NCBI GenBank assembly: GCA_022661535.1
Contig: JAKULF010000006.1
Span: forward strand, 3,901,001 to 3,965,000
From: Eutypa lata
Taxonomy: Eukaryota; Ascomycota; Sordariomycetes; Xylariales; Diatrypaceae
Direction: 5' to 3'
DNA: 64,000 nt
Shown: one piece after another, positions 23,605 through 35,785 of the stretch
Layout of the letters: every line of letters starts with the position of its first letter
Numbering within the stretch: position 1 is the first letter of the stretch
Notes under the pieces: generated by a model
The model's database searches: none
The model's input: the letters and a program-made list of their open reading frames with translations, nothing else
What the model was told of the DNA's origin: nothing
Position numbers and translations under genes: made by a program

Positions 23605-26600
23605 CGCGCGCGAATAGCAGGGAGTAAGAGACAGGCGCAGAAGAGAAGGAGGGGATGTATTTGATGGTTCGGGGAGGCGGTTAGCTATTTTTGCCTAATT
23701 GCGTCGCTTCTAGTCAATCCCAACTAAACTACTGCGTGCGTCTCTTCTGCACAAATCCGCCCAGATGCAGGAAGAGTCGGGAAGGTCGGGCGTGAAATTG
23801 GTAACTCGAGCTGCAGGCCGAGAGGAGATGTGCAGAGATTATTAGTGTACCTGGGGCTACTAGCGCGATGAATTGCCTTTTCTGTCTCGCTATGTATGTG
23901 GTTCTCACTGTGTGTCTCACTGCTTCTTTTCTCTTCATCTGCATTACCAAGGGATTGTATGGATACGAAGTAGTAATGTGTATGTATGTATGTGTGTTTA
24001 TCTCTCCAGGTGCAGGACTGCAGGGCCCAGGGACCTCTGCCGCTCCTCCAGTTGCTGCTGCTTCTTCTTTTGTCTAGGGGCGAGTATGTATGCGAATGTG
24101 GAGTACAAAAAAAGGAGCAGGTGGTATTGACGGGATTGACAGGCGGAGATAACTAAACAGACGGCAAAGAGAAGGTTAAAATGCAGCAACACCAAGAAAC
24201 ATTACAGCGGCAAAGAGGGTGATCAACTACTGCATATGCACTGATGATGGACCACAGCTGCATCTGATCCTGCAGGCAGGTTCCTGGAAAAGTTGGGGCT
24301 TGTCTCTATTTGGCTCCTGCAGCAGTTCTCTGCTCTTCAGTCACGCCTAGAAACGCCCCAAAATTACAGGCGCTCGGACCCAGTCTTTGTTTAAATTAGG
24401 AATAATCATGGGTAGATCTATGGATGTAACCATCATGTAGTATAGATTATGGGCGTACATATTAATCTTTGTTTGACCGAATTGTTGGCTGTGTCTTCAT
24501 CGACATAACTCTGTCTTTATTTGATTACAGAAATTATATATAAGGGTTGCGCTTGGGAATGTATACAGGCAGGCAGGGTAGAATCGTCTTAATAGTAGTA
24601 AAGTTAGCTACCTATAGCCATGCAGAGAGCTGGAGAACCACATGTAGGTAGTAAGCTTCGATCAAGAGGGTGCATCTGCATGCATGTGCGGGTTACGATT
24701 TTGAAATTTCAGTAATGGTACATTATTATGTACCTAGTCAGTGCCCCTAGAGTTACATTGACCCCTAATTGGTTCGTAAGCACAGTTCTCATTCAGAATG
24801 TTCCAGGTTCAGGGGTAGGTACTATCTCGGCTTATGACGAACCAGAACGGACCAATCGGGATATAAATGACTCTTTGTTTCTTCTCGAATGTTAGTTACA
24901 ACAAACCAATTTGTCTCATACATTATAACTGCGCAATATTTTAGCGATATAAGACCTGGTGTCACTACGACTAATTGTACTTGAGAATGGTAACTACAGA
25001 GCGCAATTTCATGCTTCAGAAACATAACTTTCTCTTCGCGACCGACTAGCTTCCTATATAATAATAAACATGGCTAGGAATATTTAACTATAATATATAT
25101 ACCCAGGCAATAATAATAATAAAACACTCTCCGTGTTGCCAATTAACTGGTTTTAGAGGCTGAAGGTCGTAGTTGAACTAGTGCGCTAAGAATTGGGGAA
25201 TCAATTTGACGGAAACTTTAACCTTCTTTACCGGCCAATAGCTGCTGCTGTTAGCATTGCCCCTGAATGTTCAAGTATAACTCCACTCTAAATCATGATA
25301 ACGGTTGGTTACGTATGCCATTGTAAGACTCTATCTATTTACATAACCACATTCTACCTACACTCGAATTATTCACACATGTTTTCTACCTTCTTTCATA
25401 TATAGAGTAGGGAGAAGTCCCTAGAAAACGACCAGGCCATCAAAAGCATCGCTATCCTAGATGTCTGACAAAGCTAACTGCCCAATTCTTACCCTGGTGA
25501 ATCAGAAACATGTTTGGTTTTCATCGGAGACGGTATCATCAATCCCGTGGATTCATGCAGTACCCAGTAATCTAGCAGCCTAACTAGAAGGTACCTAGGA
25601 TAGCGGAACCTATAATGCGGCAGCCGGAACAAAACCGTCAGCTTCATCAACACAAGGCTGACGTGACGTATTACAGCAGTCCTCGGCTTGCTATACAGAG
25701 TCAGATAGAGTCAAGTATAATTAGGTTCGTCTAGACCTTCACAAACTGAATGATTACTGCCCAACCATAGAGCATACCATTAACTCGTATATGTAGGTAA
25801 TCCGCGAAATGAGACTGTGATGTGATGGTCTGTTGTGAGCGAGGAGAATGTGACATGTTACTCTATAATACGTACACCTGGCCGCTAGAGGTACATGTCA
25901 AGTCCTAACGTTAAACCCCGAGAGCTCATTTCCTCTCGACCCCATTAGCCACGTGTGAAGGATAAACTAATCGATAACCAGGCGGAGGGGATTGGGTTTT
26001 ACAGTATGTAGTTTTCGGTCGTTGCTAACTATGCATGTAAACCTAATAATTCCCAGCAGATATCAGCCCAAGACAACATTAACGTGATTTTCTCTGCATG
26101 TCAATTTTTAAACCAGGTCATATCCGCTTCGATATTGATAATAATAAAATGTTATCGATCTTAGTTTATGCAGTATGCTTGGCCGCTTGGCAGACTTCTC
26201 TATGAGTTTGAGATTTTGTACTCCACATTAAACGGTCGGAACCAGGGTTTTGACAGGGCGGAATCTCGGTAGCACCTGCAGGGATCTCTGATTTCTCACA
26301 GAGCTATCGGCGCAGCGGCGTTAACTACGTCATACATCTGCCCGCCCGAGCCTGCTCAGAGGGTTCACTGCATTCATTTTTGCACAGGTAAGATATGATG
26401 TGATGTAAGAGGCGTGAGAGCAAGGCACAAGGCGGACACCAGTTCCTACATAGTAGAATTGCGACCATATTGTTGTTCTATTCAATACTTCGTAGGTTTA
26501 ACTATCACCCGTAAATTCAAACACGGGCATCGTCCATCGTCTATACATACTTCACGTAGGTTACAACATAAAAAAGTCATCATAAGACCACAAGCGACAG

Positions 26601-26653
26601 CAACAGCAACAGTAAATCACTCCGCCCAGCTCATCCATGAGACGGCGCCCAAA
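23605..26653. other. Divergent intergenic region, gene-free
   Basis: About 3 kb between two genes that point away from each other, so it holds both promoters. It has a TATG/TG-rich stretch (23970-23998) and AT-rich patches near 25060-25110. No protein-like frames or RNA genes were found. Confidence 0.55.
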
Positions 26654-27679
26654 ATGGACGTCCTCCTATCCCTCCCGATCGTCTCGTACTTCGCCGCGCC
26701 CATGATGACCTCATGGTCGACGTCGCTGAACCTCCTCTTCTTCTACATGACCTGGTCCACCCTCGTGCTATCGCACTCGCCCCTCCACATCGAGCTCATC
26801 GGCACCCTAGCCATACGTCTCGTGTTCTCGCTAGCCCCCGCCCTCCTCTTCCTGCTCTTCGACACTCTCCTCCCCAGCGTCGCGGAGAGCATCAAGTTCT
26901 ACGGCGCGGCGTCCCTCCCGCCGCGCAACGCCAGGGCCCTCGCGCGCCAGGGCCTCCTCGTCCTCCTCAACGTGGCGCTCCTGAGCGCGACACAGGGCGC
27001 CATCTCCGCGGGTGCGACTTACGTGCTAGGCCGGCCGCTCTTCAAGACCAGCACCACTCTCCCCCTGCCCTGGCAGATCATCAAGCACATCGGCGCCTTA
27101 TACGCCATACGCGAGGTCCTCACCTACTCCGTGAACCGGTACATTTTGCACTCCCGCAGCAACAAGAATAACAACCCCCTCGTAGCCCAGCATGCTCGCT
27201 ACGCCCACTCCCGCGACAGGAAAGGTGCAGCGCCATACTCCCTAATGCTATACACGGACCACCCACTCCCCTTACTCGTCTCGCGCCTAGTCCCAAGCTA
27301 CCTCCCCGCCGCGCTGCTCGTGCGCCCCCATCTACTGACCTACTTCCTGTTCACGGCGCTGGCGACGGCCGAGGACACGCTAGCCGCGTCGGGCTACAGC
27401 ATCGTTCCCGGGATCGTGATGGGTGGGATCACGCGGCGCACGGCGGCACACTACGCTAGCGCCGGGCGCGGCAGCTACGGCTCCTGGGGTTTGTTGGACT
27501 GGGCTTGCGGCACGAGCGCCGGTGGTGGGGGTCAGGATGTCGTGGGGGATCTGCAGGATGAGGCCGAGAAGCACCAGGTTCGGGAGCGGGGCGAGAAGGC
27601 TGCTGGTGATGCCGGGGGCGCGTTGCAGAGTGGGATCGATGGTTTGAGGAAGAAGGGGAAGGGGAGGAAGAAGACGTGA
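26654..27679 (+). CDS. Fatty acid hydroxylase/sterol desaturase-like membrane protein, degenerate metal site
   Basis: A single exon of 341 residues starting at the ATG in CCCAAAATGGACG. The frame is open for another 80 codons upstream, but that part is AT-rich and unlike protein, so the internal ATG is preferred. Four hydrophobic segments are visible (about 5-25, 40-65, 90-115 and 215-240). The layout is that of the sterol desaturase superfamily: NRYILH, then QHARYAHS, TDHPLP, and a C-terminal WGLLDWACGT block. The eight-His di-iron signature (HxxxH, HxxHH, HxxHH) is not complete: box 2 reads HARYAHS and box 3 reads AAHYASAGR. The tail is charged (EAEKHQVRERGEKA, GLRKKGKGRKKT). Probably an ER membrane protein; whether it is still a hydroxylase is doubtful. 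Confidence 0.75.
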   Translation: MDVLLSLPIVSYFAAPMMTSWSTSLNLLFFYMTWSTLVLSHSPLHIELIGTLAIRLVFSLAPALLFLLFDTLLPSVAESIKFYGAASLPPRNARALARQGLLVLLNVALLSATQGAISAGATYVLGRPLFKTSTTLPLPWQIIKHIGALYAIREVLTYSVNRYILHSRSNKNNNPLVAQHARYAHSRDRKGAAPYSLMLYTDHPLPLLVSRLVPSYLPAALLVRPHLLTYFLFTALATAEDTLAASGYSIVPGIVMGGITRRTAAHYASAGRGSYGSWGLLDWACGTSAGGGGQDVVGDLQDEAEKHQVRERGEKAAGDAGGALQSGIDGLRKKGKGRKKT

Positions 27680-29511
27680 GCACACACGCACACACTTATA
27701 TGTGTGTACTGCTTGGGCGCGTTTGGCGGTTTGGATTACGCTGGATGGTATGGCGAGTATATTGAGCTGGCTGGCTGGTTTTGAAGAAAAGAATTGCGGC
27801 GTTGAAGGGTTCATGATGGGTTCATGATGTTATGATAATGTGTCAGTGTCGTCATCTTTGGGTTTGCAAAAGGGACTTGAAGACGGAGTCATAGTTAGCA
27901 ATAATACATAATAGTCCTTTCATAAAGACCAGGATTAAGGCTAAAATACATCTCGTATAAGACTTCACCTGGGGTGGGTTCATAGAGCAGGAGGTTCTAT
28001 GGTCTTCTTAGGTGTTGTTAAATCATCCCCCCTTTTTGCCCAGACACATATCTGACCACTAGATAGTCCTACGAATACATGAATGAAGAGGAAAACCAGG
28101 TATAGCGGTATTTTGCTTCTCGGTCCTCCTAGATACACTAGGTATAGTATATAGCTTAAGTAGAGATTAGATATACCTGTATAGTTTCTGCATTAATACA
28201 GTCTAAAGAACGTGATAATGCTACTCGTCGAGAGGCACTACCGCCGTCGCGTCATATACAAATACTGTATCTTATAAACAAACGACGTTATTTGCAGTGC
28301 GTAGCGAATCTCCCAGTATCTAAACTCAGAACTCCATAAATACGGTATGTTTTACGATAAGAAATACTATTTGCGCAAGCTGCACTTATCATCAACCCAT
28401 CTGCCACCACTTACCACCTAGATGTAACTGCTACCACCTAGCTCTCCGGTTATGAGAACTCGGCATTGAAACATAGAATGTGTATAAGTTAGCTATTAGA
28501 CCTGCATATTTTGTAAGCATACGAGTATAATTCTCTACTCCGTACATTGGTCTCTACGGAAGGCCCCAGACATGCCCAGTCTTATTGATCGACCAGCCCT
28601 GTGTGATTTGGACATGTATTCTAATCCCCTGAAGCCCTATATTTCAGCGGGTATTCAGCTCAAGGTAGATCCAGCTCAACTGCCTGAGTCTCTTTTTCCA
28701 ATGGTTGATCATGGGTTTAAGCGGGTGGGGGAGGAGGGGTGGGGGGACGGTTTAATTTGGAGCGACCTTATAAAAGGACAAACTGGTCTAGTTGTGGTTA
28801 ACAAGAGAGCAGTTTGTAGGAAACTTGGGATGGTGGAGGGGTTTACTTGTCGAACTGTTGCTTGGGATCTCTATTGGAGAAATTTCATCATATCAGGCGT
28901 GGTGTTAGGTCGATATAGCCACTATTGAGGACCTAGCCAACCTTCATAACAGGGTGTCCTTTAAATATCGACCATATACAACTACAGTCAAACGATATGC
29001 CATGTTTGGTTGCCGACCGACGATTGAACGATATACCTATGCTACTAGTGCTACTGAGTAACACTACTCATACACAAATCACGTGGACCTTTATTAGATT
29101 TCTCCTTAAGGCCATCGTATCCTACGGTATTTTGGGGGCTGTGGCGTCTATGTGTAACCTTCGTCGTCATTGATGCCTATATATAGGCATGTTGGAACCA
29201 AACTTTAAGTGGCTTATGTCAAACCAACGTAACAAAGCCACTAATTTTCATCGCTCTAATTTGACGAGGTAGCTTACTGTAATTGTTACCTATTAATAGC
29301 CGAAAGGTATCGTGCAGCTACGCTTGAAATAGGGTGAGGTCGCTTGCATCGGCATGCCCCCCCTCGGGACAGTTAAGCATGTAATGATTTCCTCCCGTCT
29401 ACTACAGGATATTATATCTCCCTTGGCAGGGGAGTTTACGTATGTGTGGCCATATCATCGGTATATACCGATTATTCTGCCGTATACTTGACAAAACCTC
29501 TAACAACTGAA
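27680..29511. other. Gene-poor stretch
   Basis: About 1.8 kb with CA/GT-rich sequence just after the hydroxylase-like gene (27683-27710) and a G-rich tract at 28723-28746. A 118-codon frame at 28572-28928 starts MPSLIDRPALCDLDMY, but it has no family signature and I do not call it. Confidence 0.5.
28723..28746 (+). other. G-rich tract able to form a G-quadruplex
   Basis: Consecutive G runs (3, 5, 2, 4 and 6) separated by single T or A bases on the plus strand. Four runs of three or more with one- to four-base loops fit the G-quadruplex pattern. Confidence 0.6.
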
Positions 29512-31879
29512 ATGGAAGACGCTACAGTGCATTTGGGCATATGGACTAATTGGTCCCACGGCAAGGTTATGTTAGTATCGCCCTCATAATAAATCCGTTG
29601 CCTTTTCTAACCTCTATTCCTTGACGTAACAGGGGTTTGACTCTAACATTGACTCGGAGCAATGCTAATCTTCTCATCGCATTTATTGCCTTCTTTGTGA
29701 CTATTGTCGGATCTCATTTGTGGTTGATCACCTGTTACGTTGTTCATTACTGCTTTTCATCCTCGCGGCCCCGGAATGGACTATACCACCAGTGTCAAGC
29801 TGTATTACGGAATAGCCCAGGCCCTGCCTCTACACTTTTCACCCTGATTCAACTAGGATGGATTTGGCGCAAATCAGCATCTCCGTATTCGCAACTCCCA
29901 CCGATTATACTTCTCGCCATTCTGTTAGCCGTGGGTAATGCATTGGCTTCTGGGTTCTCCTCGAGGGTCGCGATTAGCAACGACGCTGGTAGTGAAGTTC
30001 TGCTATCAGGTACCGCCTAAATTTTCGAAATACAGGAAACGCTAACGTGCGGAAGACTGCGGAATAGCGCGGAATAACAAGCTTCCCCAGAAGATATGGG
30101 TTTCCCGAATGCGCTGATTGGTGAAAAAACCCGGGGATGAGCTGGGTATACATAAGCGCGCCAATTATGTTGCAAAGTTGGGCTGTGCCGCTTTGGGGAA
30201 ATTTTTTAGCGTTTCCTGTATTTCGAAAATTTAGGCGGTAGCAGGTGTGCATTAAAGATGAATGATGTACCAAAGATAAACTTCAACGAATACCAGGGGC
30301 TCTTATTCTCTGGAATGACTGGCGCTTTATCCTCCGCAGCAAACTATGTCGACGAATGCCATCAGAAGGACAATGCACCTTCACGTGGTTGTAAAACATT
30401 CATGAAGCCAAACCTCAAACCAATAGTGGACCGAACTATCCCCTGTCCCTTCGAGGACCTGTGTTACAGCAGAAACGCAACTTTACGACTGGATTCGGGA
30501 CTTTTGGATAGCAATGATGACCTCGGAATCAATGCACCCGAGAATGAAAGGTTCCTCTACAGAAAGGTGACAGAATGTGCGCCCTTGAGGACGGACGGAT
30601 TCAAAAGCTCTTTCAATGTATCTAGCGATCGGTCCTATTCTGGGTATCTCTATGGACAGTCATCTCGCGATAATTATACTTATTGTTATTCCAATGACAG
30701 CTTGTATGATACTAACCACAATCTGGATTATCTACAGGCAGACTACAGTATAGGGTATGTATATTGAGCCAAACTCCATTTTACCTCCTAGATTACTAAC
30801 GTTTAAAGCTCCGCGTTTGCCCGATTTACCAACGGCTCTCTGTGGGAATATTCAAGCTTTAGGCCCATCCATAGCCTGCAGCTTGTGGATGGAACTCTTC
30901 AGATATTCTTCTTATCGGCAAACGAAATTCGATTCTTACAAGAGACGCATGATCCCTGGTATCATGCTACAACCCCGACGCCTAGATTGCGGTTTGAGAA
31001 CCAATTCTACCAGGACGAACCGGCATCTCCTTTGGCTTGCGCGTGTCGGGAGCAGGTCTGCAACCCGAATCTCGGAGGAAGAGACCAATGCACCAAGTTG
31101 GGCGGCCTAGAGGACCTCGAAAACATATCTTCTGGCCAAACAAGCATGCAGCGACTTAACTGGACGATGAGAGCCATAAGAGACGTAGCTAATGAAGCAA
31201 TCCCAGCCGGTGTAAGCTCGCGCTCACTCCTTGCCCGGAAGTCGATGGCTTTAGGCGCTCAAGCACCGATATCAGACAGCCAGTGGCAGCTGGAGATGGA
31301 GTATTGGTTCGAGATCAGCATGGCGACCATGCAGCAAAGCTTGGTCAGCCTTGCCCTGGGTGAGCCGAAACATTTGGCAAAGATCATGGTACCACCAAGC
31401 AATGAAGAAGAAACAAAGTTGTGTCGCAGTATGGTAAGTAACTTAAGCTGAATATCTCGCATTGGAAGTTTTACGTAGACATTGCTCTTTGTCTGTCGCA
31501 GTTAGTGATTCTGATTCATTGGTAGAAAATCCGAAGCACTGAATATGTGTCCTTCAGCCTTTTCGGGTTGATATTTATCTTTGCCTTTGGTACCACAACG
31601 ATCTTTTTGTCTTTGTCCCTCCATAGTATCGTTTGTTTTTTACAGGGCCGTTTCAATTTTAACCCCTATCCGTGTTTGGAGTGGTCCACGAATGGGACGC
31701 TCCAGCAGCAGCGACTTGCTCATGAAGAGCTTGGATTGGGAGATTGGGACGGTGTTGCTAAGACGATTCCGTTTACAAGGACTATGGTGGATTTGGCTTC
31801 TCTGGACTTGTCAGATAGGAAACATCCACGCCTCAAGGATCCAAGAATACAGGACACAACAAGTGATGAAAACAGTTAA
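29512..31879 (+). pseudogene. Fungal multi-span membrane protein gene interrupted by a MITE
   Basis: Exons are 29512-29570, 29633-30010 (then the insertion), 30241-30754, 30809-31433 and 31526-31879. Introns: 29571-29632 (GTTAGT), 30755-30808 (GTATGT, TACTAAC) and 31434-31525 (GTAAGT). With the insert and one TA copy discounted the frame is continuous for 643 residues; as it stands it meets TAA inside the insert after SEVLLSGTA. The N-terminus (VHLGIWTNWSHGKVMG) and the segments LLIAFIAFFVTIVGSHLWLI, PPIILLAILLAVGNALASGF and SFSLFGLIFIFAFGTTTIFL match a fungal membrane-protein family of unknown function that I know from its shape only. A Cys-containing extracellular loop of about 450 residues lies between spans 2 and 3. 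The broken state is seen directly. Confidence 0.8.
30013..30238. mobile_element. 226-bp TA-flanked MITE (Tc1/mariner-like)
   Basis: Perfect 33-bp terminal inverted repeats begin CCGCCTAAATTTTCG at 30013 and end as its reverse complement at 30238. TA dinucleotides at 30011-30012 and 30239-30240 are the target duplication. There is no coding capacity. Terminal repeats plus a TA duplication are the Tc1/mariner pattern. The repeats are identical and the interior is not AT-skewed, so the copy looks young or too short for RIP. It sits inside an exon of the membrane protein gene. Confidence 0.92.
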
Positions 31880-32198
31880 CCTCACTTCAGCTCTGAGTGC
31901 CGATCGAGGTCTCTCGACGATGCATTAAGGAACATCTAATCGGCTAATAATTTTGAAAAAAAAAATGTTAAAGTTTTATTATTTATATTATATTTTTATT
32001 TTTACAAAGCCAGTAGATAATAAGTCCATTGGTCTAGTAAAAGAGAAAAGAAAAAAACACGACATAATAACCCTTCATTTCACTTTAATCGTACTTTACG
32101 TAAAAACGAAGGCATAAGACACTATGTAAACTTGAAAAGAGGCGTTTGTTAAAGCGTTAGGTTATGTGATTTGAATGTCTAGATAGGTATGTAGGTAA
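31880..32198. other. Convergent intergenic region, AT-rich
   Basis: About 320 bp between two gene 3' ends. It contains an A10 run and T/A-only stretches (31952-32005), which probably serve as 3'-end signals for both genes. Confidence 0.5.
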
Positions 32199-33822
32199 TT
32201 ACGATGACTTGGCCCCTATCTGCAGCAACCACACCTCCAAGTCGGCCATGACCTGCTCCCCAAAACGTACATCGAATATGCATTCCTGCCAAGTGCCCAC
32301 GATGCTTAGGTCGCCCCCTGCGGCCGTCATGGGCGAGATGATGAACGCAGCGGAAGTCGTCTCGGCGCTTGTAGCGAACTGCGCTCGACAAATCGACCAG
32401 GAGTCGTCTTCGTCGTCAATCTCATGCTTTTTGTTGGGCCTCCCATCCAGCACCCCGAGGTTCGTGATGAACCACGAGTTCTGCCGCGGCTTCCGCACCA
32501 TTTCGGCCATCTGGTGCCGCCAGTCGCCGATGAACTTCATAAGCCCGACCTGGTCGTTCTTGACCCCGAGGTCCTGCTTGCGCTCGATCTCGCGCCGGAC
32601 ATTGGCGGCTGTAGACCAGAGCGCGTCCATGACGTCGGCGGACAGCGAGACCTGTTCTTTTCCACCGGCTGCTGTTGCTGCCGTGATATCGTTGGGCGTG
32701 AGCTTAGACCGCAGCGTGGATACCAGTGTCTCATCGAAGACGTGGGAAAGAATGGTTACATAGTTGCCCATTGTCTGCTCTGGTATAAGCCACGGATAAT
32801 CTCGCGGGCTCGGCGGAATATATGGGCGAAGGCTGACAGCCGTGATACTCTGAAAAGCGGGCGCGGCAGCTTCCTCCAGACGAGATGCCAGTGAAACGAG
32901 CATCAATCCGTTCATGAGACCTGTCAGCGTAGTTTGGTTCCGTCGACAGGCAGACAATATGTTGGTAAGTATATCGTTCTTTATCGCAAAAGCACGGAGT
33001 TGTGTCTTGTAAGGCGATGTGCGGATTGGCGCCCAATTGGCCAGGAAGGTGTTTCGACAGAACATCGGCGGTCGGACTTCCTGCCAAACCGTCTTCACAG
33101 CATATCCTAGCTCGATTGGAAGCTTTGTGGCCTTCTCGATTGGAGGAGGAATCCTTGGTGAATCTGGAAGTTTGAGGACCCCATCGTTCAGCTGTGGGTT
33201 GACCATGTCCTTCCCACTCGTCTGGAAGTACTGGAATAGGCCCTGATGGAATATCTTCCCGCTCATGCCATCGGCATGCGGGTGGTTCCAAGTAAACAGC
33301 AACTCTAAGAAAGTCCTCTGTGGTGAACGGAGAGCTACAACCTTCCATCCCGGACGCTTCTCTATCTCGGGATACGTAGCATCAAGTTGGGAAGCGGTCC
33401 ACGACTTCGAAGCCTTCTCCCAATCCTCCGAGGGGCTCAGTGATTTCCACTCGATGTGGTTTCTCAGATCAAGGCTCTCTAGCCTGACCCATCTGGGTGC
33501 CTTTGAGTCTGCATCTGCGATGCCGACTTGCAGAACAGGATGCCTTAGAACCATGGTTGCAATAGCGGCTTCGACATGGCTTATAAGTTCGGGCTGCGCA
33601 CTGGTTTCTGCGAGCCGCGAAGGCATAATATAACGACAAGATACAGAAGTGCCGCGATACTGGTCTAGTAAATACATTGCTAGTTGGTATTTCTCGCTGC
33701 TTGAGTCAGCTCATATATCTTTCAGGACAACCTGTGACTCACTTATTGCCAAAGTGCCGGAGCAGCTTTCGTTGGGTGTCGCCTTGTGGTGCATCTTTAT
33801 TGACCACCTGATGAGAAACCAT
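32199..33822 (-). CDS. Alcohol acetyltransferase-like (AATase/BAHD-type) enzyme
   Basis: Exon 1 (33822-33743) and exon 2 (33696-32199) encode 525 residues; the 46-nt intron (GTGAGT, GCTGACTC branch) joins LLRHFGN to NEKYQLAMYLLDQYRG. The active-site motif HPHADG (His165, Asp169) is the HxxxDG signature of CoA-dependent acyltransferases, and the order of blocks (CRYIMPS near the N-terminus, NYVTILSHVFDE, NSWFITNLG) is that of the fungal alcohol acetyltransferase family. The expected reaction is transfer of an acetyl or other acyl group from CoA to an alcohol. The gene follows the disrupted regulator on the same strand, within a set of transporters and tailoring enzymes, so a tailoring role in a metabolite pathway is a fair inference. 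It appears intact. Confidence 0.85.
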
Positions 33823-34247
33823 CGTAGGATGTTTGTTGTGATAGTGGTTGTTTTAATTGATTCGATTACAGATACATACATACGTGAGGTTGGGAAGCTT
33901 CTGAGTAAATACTAATTGTCACGTGGGAGGGGAGCCAAGTGTTGTTGGCTGCAGGATACCTGCAGAGATGACCAACATATTAATACCTGTAAGTTATGGG
34001 ACGATAACAAAAATGCATAAATATTTAATCAGACCCAACAATTATTATTCATAATTAGAACGATAATATATATATATATATATAAAATAACATTATTTTT
34101 ATAATTACTAATAACATTAATGCTATAGACTTGCACTTATTTAAACAACTGATAACTGCACTGCTTGCTGAGGGATATTGAACTACTTGGACATGGACCC
34201 TATGGTGAAGGGTACACCTTGTCAGGTCTCGGAAAGCTCTTGAATGT
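33823..34247. other. Short intergenic region with TA repeat
   Basis: Holds the promoter of the acyltransferase and the 3' flank of the regulator. A TA array lies at 34066-34085 and the sequence around it is AT-rich. No gene seen. Confidence 0.55.
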
Positions 34248-34847
34248 TCAGAATTCAAATGCCGGCATATACGGCCAGTCCATTGACTGTTGCATTTGAA
34301 ACATACTGTCTGACCAGTGTCTGTTGTTTGTCGAGTCTTCACACTCGAGCCCAGATGTCTCATCTGTCGGATGTAGACTCTGCTGGGCCAGGTGCTCGTG
34401 ATTGCTTGATAAATCCGTGCGGTTGCGGCGCTCGTTGATATCTGACTCAAGTCTTTGGATGGAATCGAGCATTCTCTTTGCCACTGGCCACGCCAATGAC
34501 ATCTGCTGCAGCAATGCCATTCCACGTCTTAACGTCTCATCATCCACCGGTTCTTTACACTTCTCCGACGATCTGTTGTCGCTGAGGCGGATAATGCATG
34601 CGTTGGCGAGGAAGTATGCGACCATGAACACAGCATAGCGCAGTGTGTAATGTTTGTTGAAGAGATCGCAGAGGCGTACAACCTCCGCGGAGCTATCCGA
34701 GCAAATTGAGGACGACTTTTCGGCCAATGCCGTTGACAGCTTATATGTTTCTACTGAGTTGGCCATTTTAAGACACGCAAGGATGAGGAAAGGCCGGTGG
34801 ATAAGAATCAAAACGTTATGAGCAGCCATGCTATATAAAGTTAGCTC

Positions 34848-34855
34848 AGCTGAAG
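34848..34855. repeat. 8-bp target site duplication, left copy
   Basis: AGCTGAAG directly before the left inverted repeat of the hAT-like element; the identical copy is at 35786-35793. Confidence 0.9.
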
Positions 34856-35785
34856 CAGCGGTCCCAACAAGTAAAGTAAAAAAGCGAAATCGAATTATTT
34901 GTTAAAAACAAGAATAATTAAAAAATTACTTGTTTTTAATTAGTTTAAATTTATTTATTAATTAACTTAATTAAACGTATTAAAAACTCGAATTATTATT
35001 TATTTAAAATAAATATAAAGTTATTATTTAAATTATTATATAATATAAATAAATATATAAAGATTTAAACGTTAAATATTTATTAATTTATATATAACTT
35101 ATATCGTATAAATTAATTTTAAGCTTTTACGAAGCATTATATTTTAAGCTTTTATATAAATATATAATATTAAATTTATTATATATTATATATCGTTATA
35201 AAAATTAATATATATAAATATAATATCGTAAAAAATTAAAAATAATTAAATATTTTCGATTTTTTTAAAGTTATTTTATTAATCGTTAATTATAATATAA
35301 ATTAAAAAATTCGATATAATAATAAAAAATAAATATTAAGTTTAATTAAAATTTATTATATTATTAAATAATTATAATTTTAAAATTAACTTAATAAATT
35401 ATTTAAAATAAACCTTATTATTAAGCTTTATAAGCTTTATAAGCTTTATAACCTTATAAGCTTTATAAGCTTTATTAGCTTTATAAGCCTTGTAAATTAT
35501 TATGGGTCCAGGTAAAGTATACATTATAAAGGTTGTATATAGGTTAATAAATATTTAATGCCCGGACCTTCGTATTACGGGCTTAATTATATTTCGAAAG
35601 TATTACGAACTTACTTTAAGGGTATTACGGACTTACTTCAAAGGTATCACGGATTATTAAAAAACATTAATCAAAAACCTCCTTTTAATTGATTTGGTCA
35701 AATACGAAAAATCCCTTGTTTGGCCAAGTAAAATCAATCAAGCAGTTAATCAAGTCAAAAATTACTTTACTTGTTGGGACCGCTG
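34856..35785. mobile_element. 930-bp non-autonomous hAT-like element, heavily AT-mutated
   Basis: Perfect 24-bp terminal inverted repeats begin CAGCGGTCCCAACAAG at both ends and are flanked by an 8-bp duplication. A CAG-start and an 8-bp duplication are the hAT superfamily hallmarks. The interior is almost only A and T (about 34915-35490) with no coding frame, and contains a decamer-like AAGCTTTATA tandem at 35421-35489. The AT collapse fits RIP; the flanking exons of the host gene keep normal composition. It sits within exon 6 of the regulator. Confidence 0.92.
35421..35489. repeat. Tandem AAGCTTTATA-type repeat
   Basis: About seven imperfect copies of a roughly 9-10-bp unit (TAAGCTTTA) inside the hAT-like element. 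Confidence 0.75.

Noticed and set aside
26414..26653. An 80-residue N-terminal extension of the hydroxylase-like protein
   Set aside because: The upstream part is AT-rich and not membrane- or signal-like; the ATG at 26654 has better context and begins a clear hydrophobic span.
28572..28928. 118-codon plus-strand gene
   Set aside because: No signature, no splice context, and its G-run creates a Gly/Trp-biased segment that looks non-coding.
30011..30240. MITE acting as an intron using GT and AG at its edges
   Set aside because: Joining the exons at those sites reads GCAGGTGTGCAT then TAA, so it does not restore the protein.
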